A stretch of 16,116 bases of DNA from contig DERU01000274.1 in the NCBI GenBank assembly GCA_002361095.1, positions 1 through 16,116 of the forward strand, in the 5' to 3' direction. The stretch is from Lachnospiraceae bacterium UBA3332 (GTDB taxonomy: Bacteria; Bacillota; Clostridia; Lachnospirales; Lachnospiraceae). The first letter of the stretch is position 1. The number at the start of each line of letters is the position of its first letter. Below, in pieces: positions 15,557 through 16,116 of this stretch. A program made the translations under genes and the position numbers. Below the pieces are notes generated by a model. That model ran no database searches and was not told the DNA's origin. It worked only from the letters and a program-made list of their open reading frames with translations.

Positions 15557-16116
15557 CGATCGTGACAGCCTCCTCATCCTCTGAAGCCGGTTTGTTCATA
15601 ATCTGGATGTCAAAAGGATCCACCCGGATGCCTACCCTGGTTCCCACGGGGAACATGTCGGTGGAGTGCACCAGCCATTCAAAACCGTTTGCAGTGACTT
15701 CCATTTCATAGTGGACGCCTTTGAATATCAGGTGCGTGACCACGCCTTCCAGGGTTCCTTCCTCCGGCCTGACCAAATCCACGTCCTCGGGCCGGATGAC
15801 CACATCCACCGGCTTTTGGGTGCCGAAGCCTTTGTCCACGCAGACAAAACGCGCACCCAAAATTTCTACCAGTTCGTCCCGTATCATGGTGGAGGCAATG
15901 ATATTGGAATCCCCGATAAAGTCTGCCACGAAAGCGTTTTCCGGTTCGTTATAGATCTTTTCCGGGGTTCCGATCTGTTGGATGTATCCCTGGTTCATGA
16001 CCACGATGGTATCGGACATGGTGAGCGCTTCTTCCTGATCGTGGGTGACGTAAATAAAGGTGATGCCCAATTCGTTTTTTAGGCGGATCAATTCGTACTG
16101 CATATCCTGACGCAGC
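15549..16116 (-). CDS. potA: Polyamine ABC transporter ATPase PotA, 3' part
   Basis: Cytoplasmic ATPase that powers polyamine import, cut by the window edge so that only the C-terminal half (about 189 residues of a usual 350 or so) is seen. The visible part starts in the segment after Walker B (LRQDMQYEL), continues with the switch motif VTHDQEEALTMSD containing the catalytic His, and then IQQIGTPEKIYNEPENAFVADFIG. The remainder is the TOBE-type regulatory domain (VVIRPEDVDLV and the segment after it). Walker A, the signature motif and Walker B lie outside the window. An internal Met at 16103 is not the start. It is the only transport ATPase here. Confidence 0.93.
   Translation of the reverse strand, partial: LRQDMQYELIRLKNELGITFIYVTHDQEEALTMSDTIVVMNQGYIQQIGTPEKIYNEPENAFVADFIGDSNIIASTMIRDELVEILGARFVCVDKGFGTQKPVDVVIRPEDVDLVRPEEGTLEGVVTHLIFKGVHYEMEVTANGFEWLVHSTDMFPVGTRVGIRVDPFDIQIMNKPASEDEEAVTIDA

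Overview
The window looks like part of a chromosome of an anaerobic, low-to-mid-GC Firmicute, most probably a gut Lachnospiraceae-type Clostridium. Supporting signs are strong purine-rich Shine-Dalgarno sites, TTG starts, Rho-independent terminators, AT-rich gaps between GC-richer genes, an LplB/YtcP-type sugar importer with a large lipoprotein binding subunit, a LacI-family regulator and a Gram-positive potABCD operon. The taxon is inferred from gene types, not from a marker gene. I see no rRNA, tRNA, CRISPR array, insertion sequence or phage gene.

Region 1 (about 76-7775, + strand) is a compact operon of four genes: a large protein with two transglutaminase-fold domains, a GH18 glycosidase joined to a CBM9-like domain, a GH29 alpha-L-fucosidase and an M17 leucyl aminopeptidase. 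It starts at a good sigma-A-type promoter (TTGTAA, 17 bp, TATAAT) and ends at a hairpin terminator just after the aminopeptidase. None of the four products has a visible signal peptide, so they probably act in the cytoplasm.

Region 2 (about 7850-11689, + strand) is a CUT1-type importer: two permeases and a lipoprotein solute-binding protein, with no ATPase of its own here. Two nearly identical 20-bp elements (18 of 20 bases, opposite orientation) lie before the first permease gene and before the binding-protein gene, and are probably operators. The operon ends at a perfect 11-bp-stem terminator that can serve both strands.

Region 3 (11712-16116, - strand) converges on region 2. It holds, in transcription order, the 3' part of potA (cut by the window edge), potB, potC, potD, and then a LacI-family regulator 24 bases after potD.

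Working model (inference): the importer brings in a complex oligosaccharide or glycopeptide. The intracellular fucosidase, GH18 enzyme, transglutaminase-fold protein and aminopeptidase dismantle its sugar and peptide parts, under control of the LacI-family protein. A transglutaminase-fold protein, a GH18 enzyme, a fucosidase and an aminopeptidase in one operon suggest glycopeptide or glycoprotein breakdown, but the substrate cannot be read from sequence alone.
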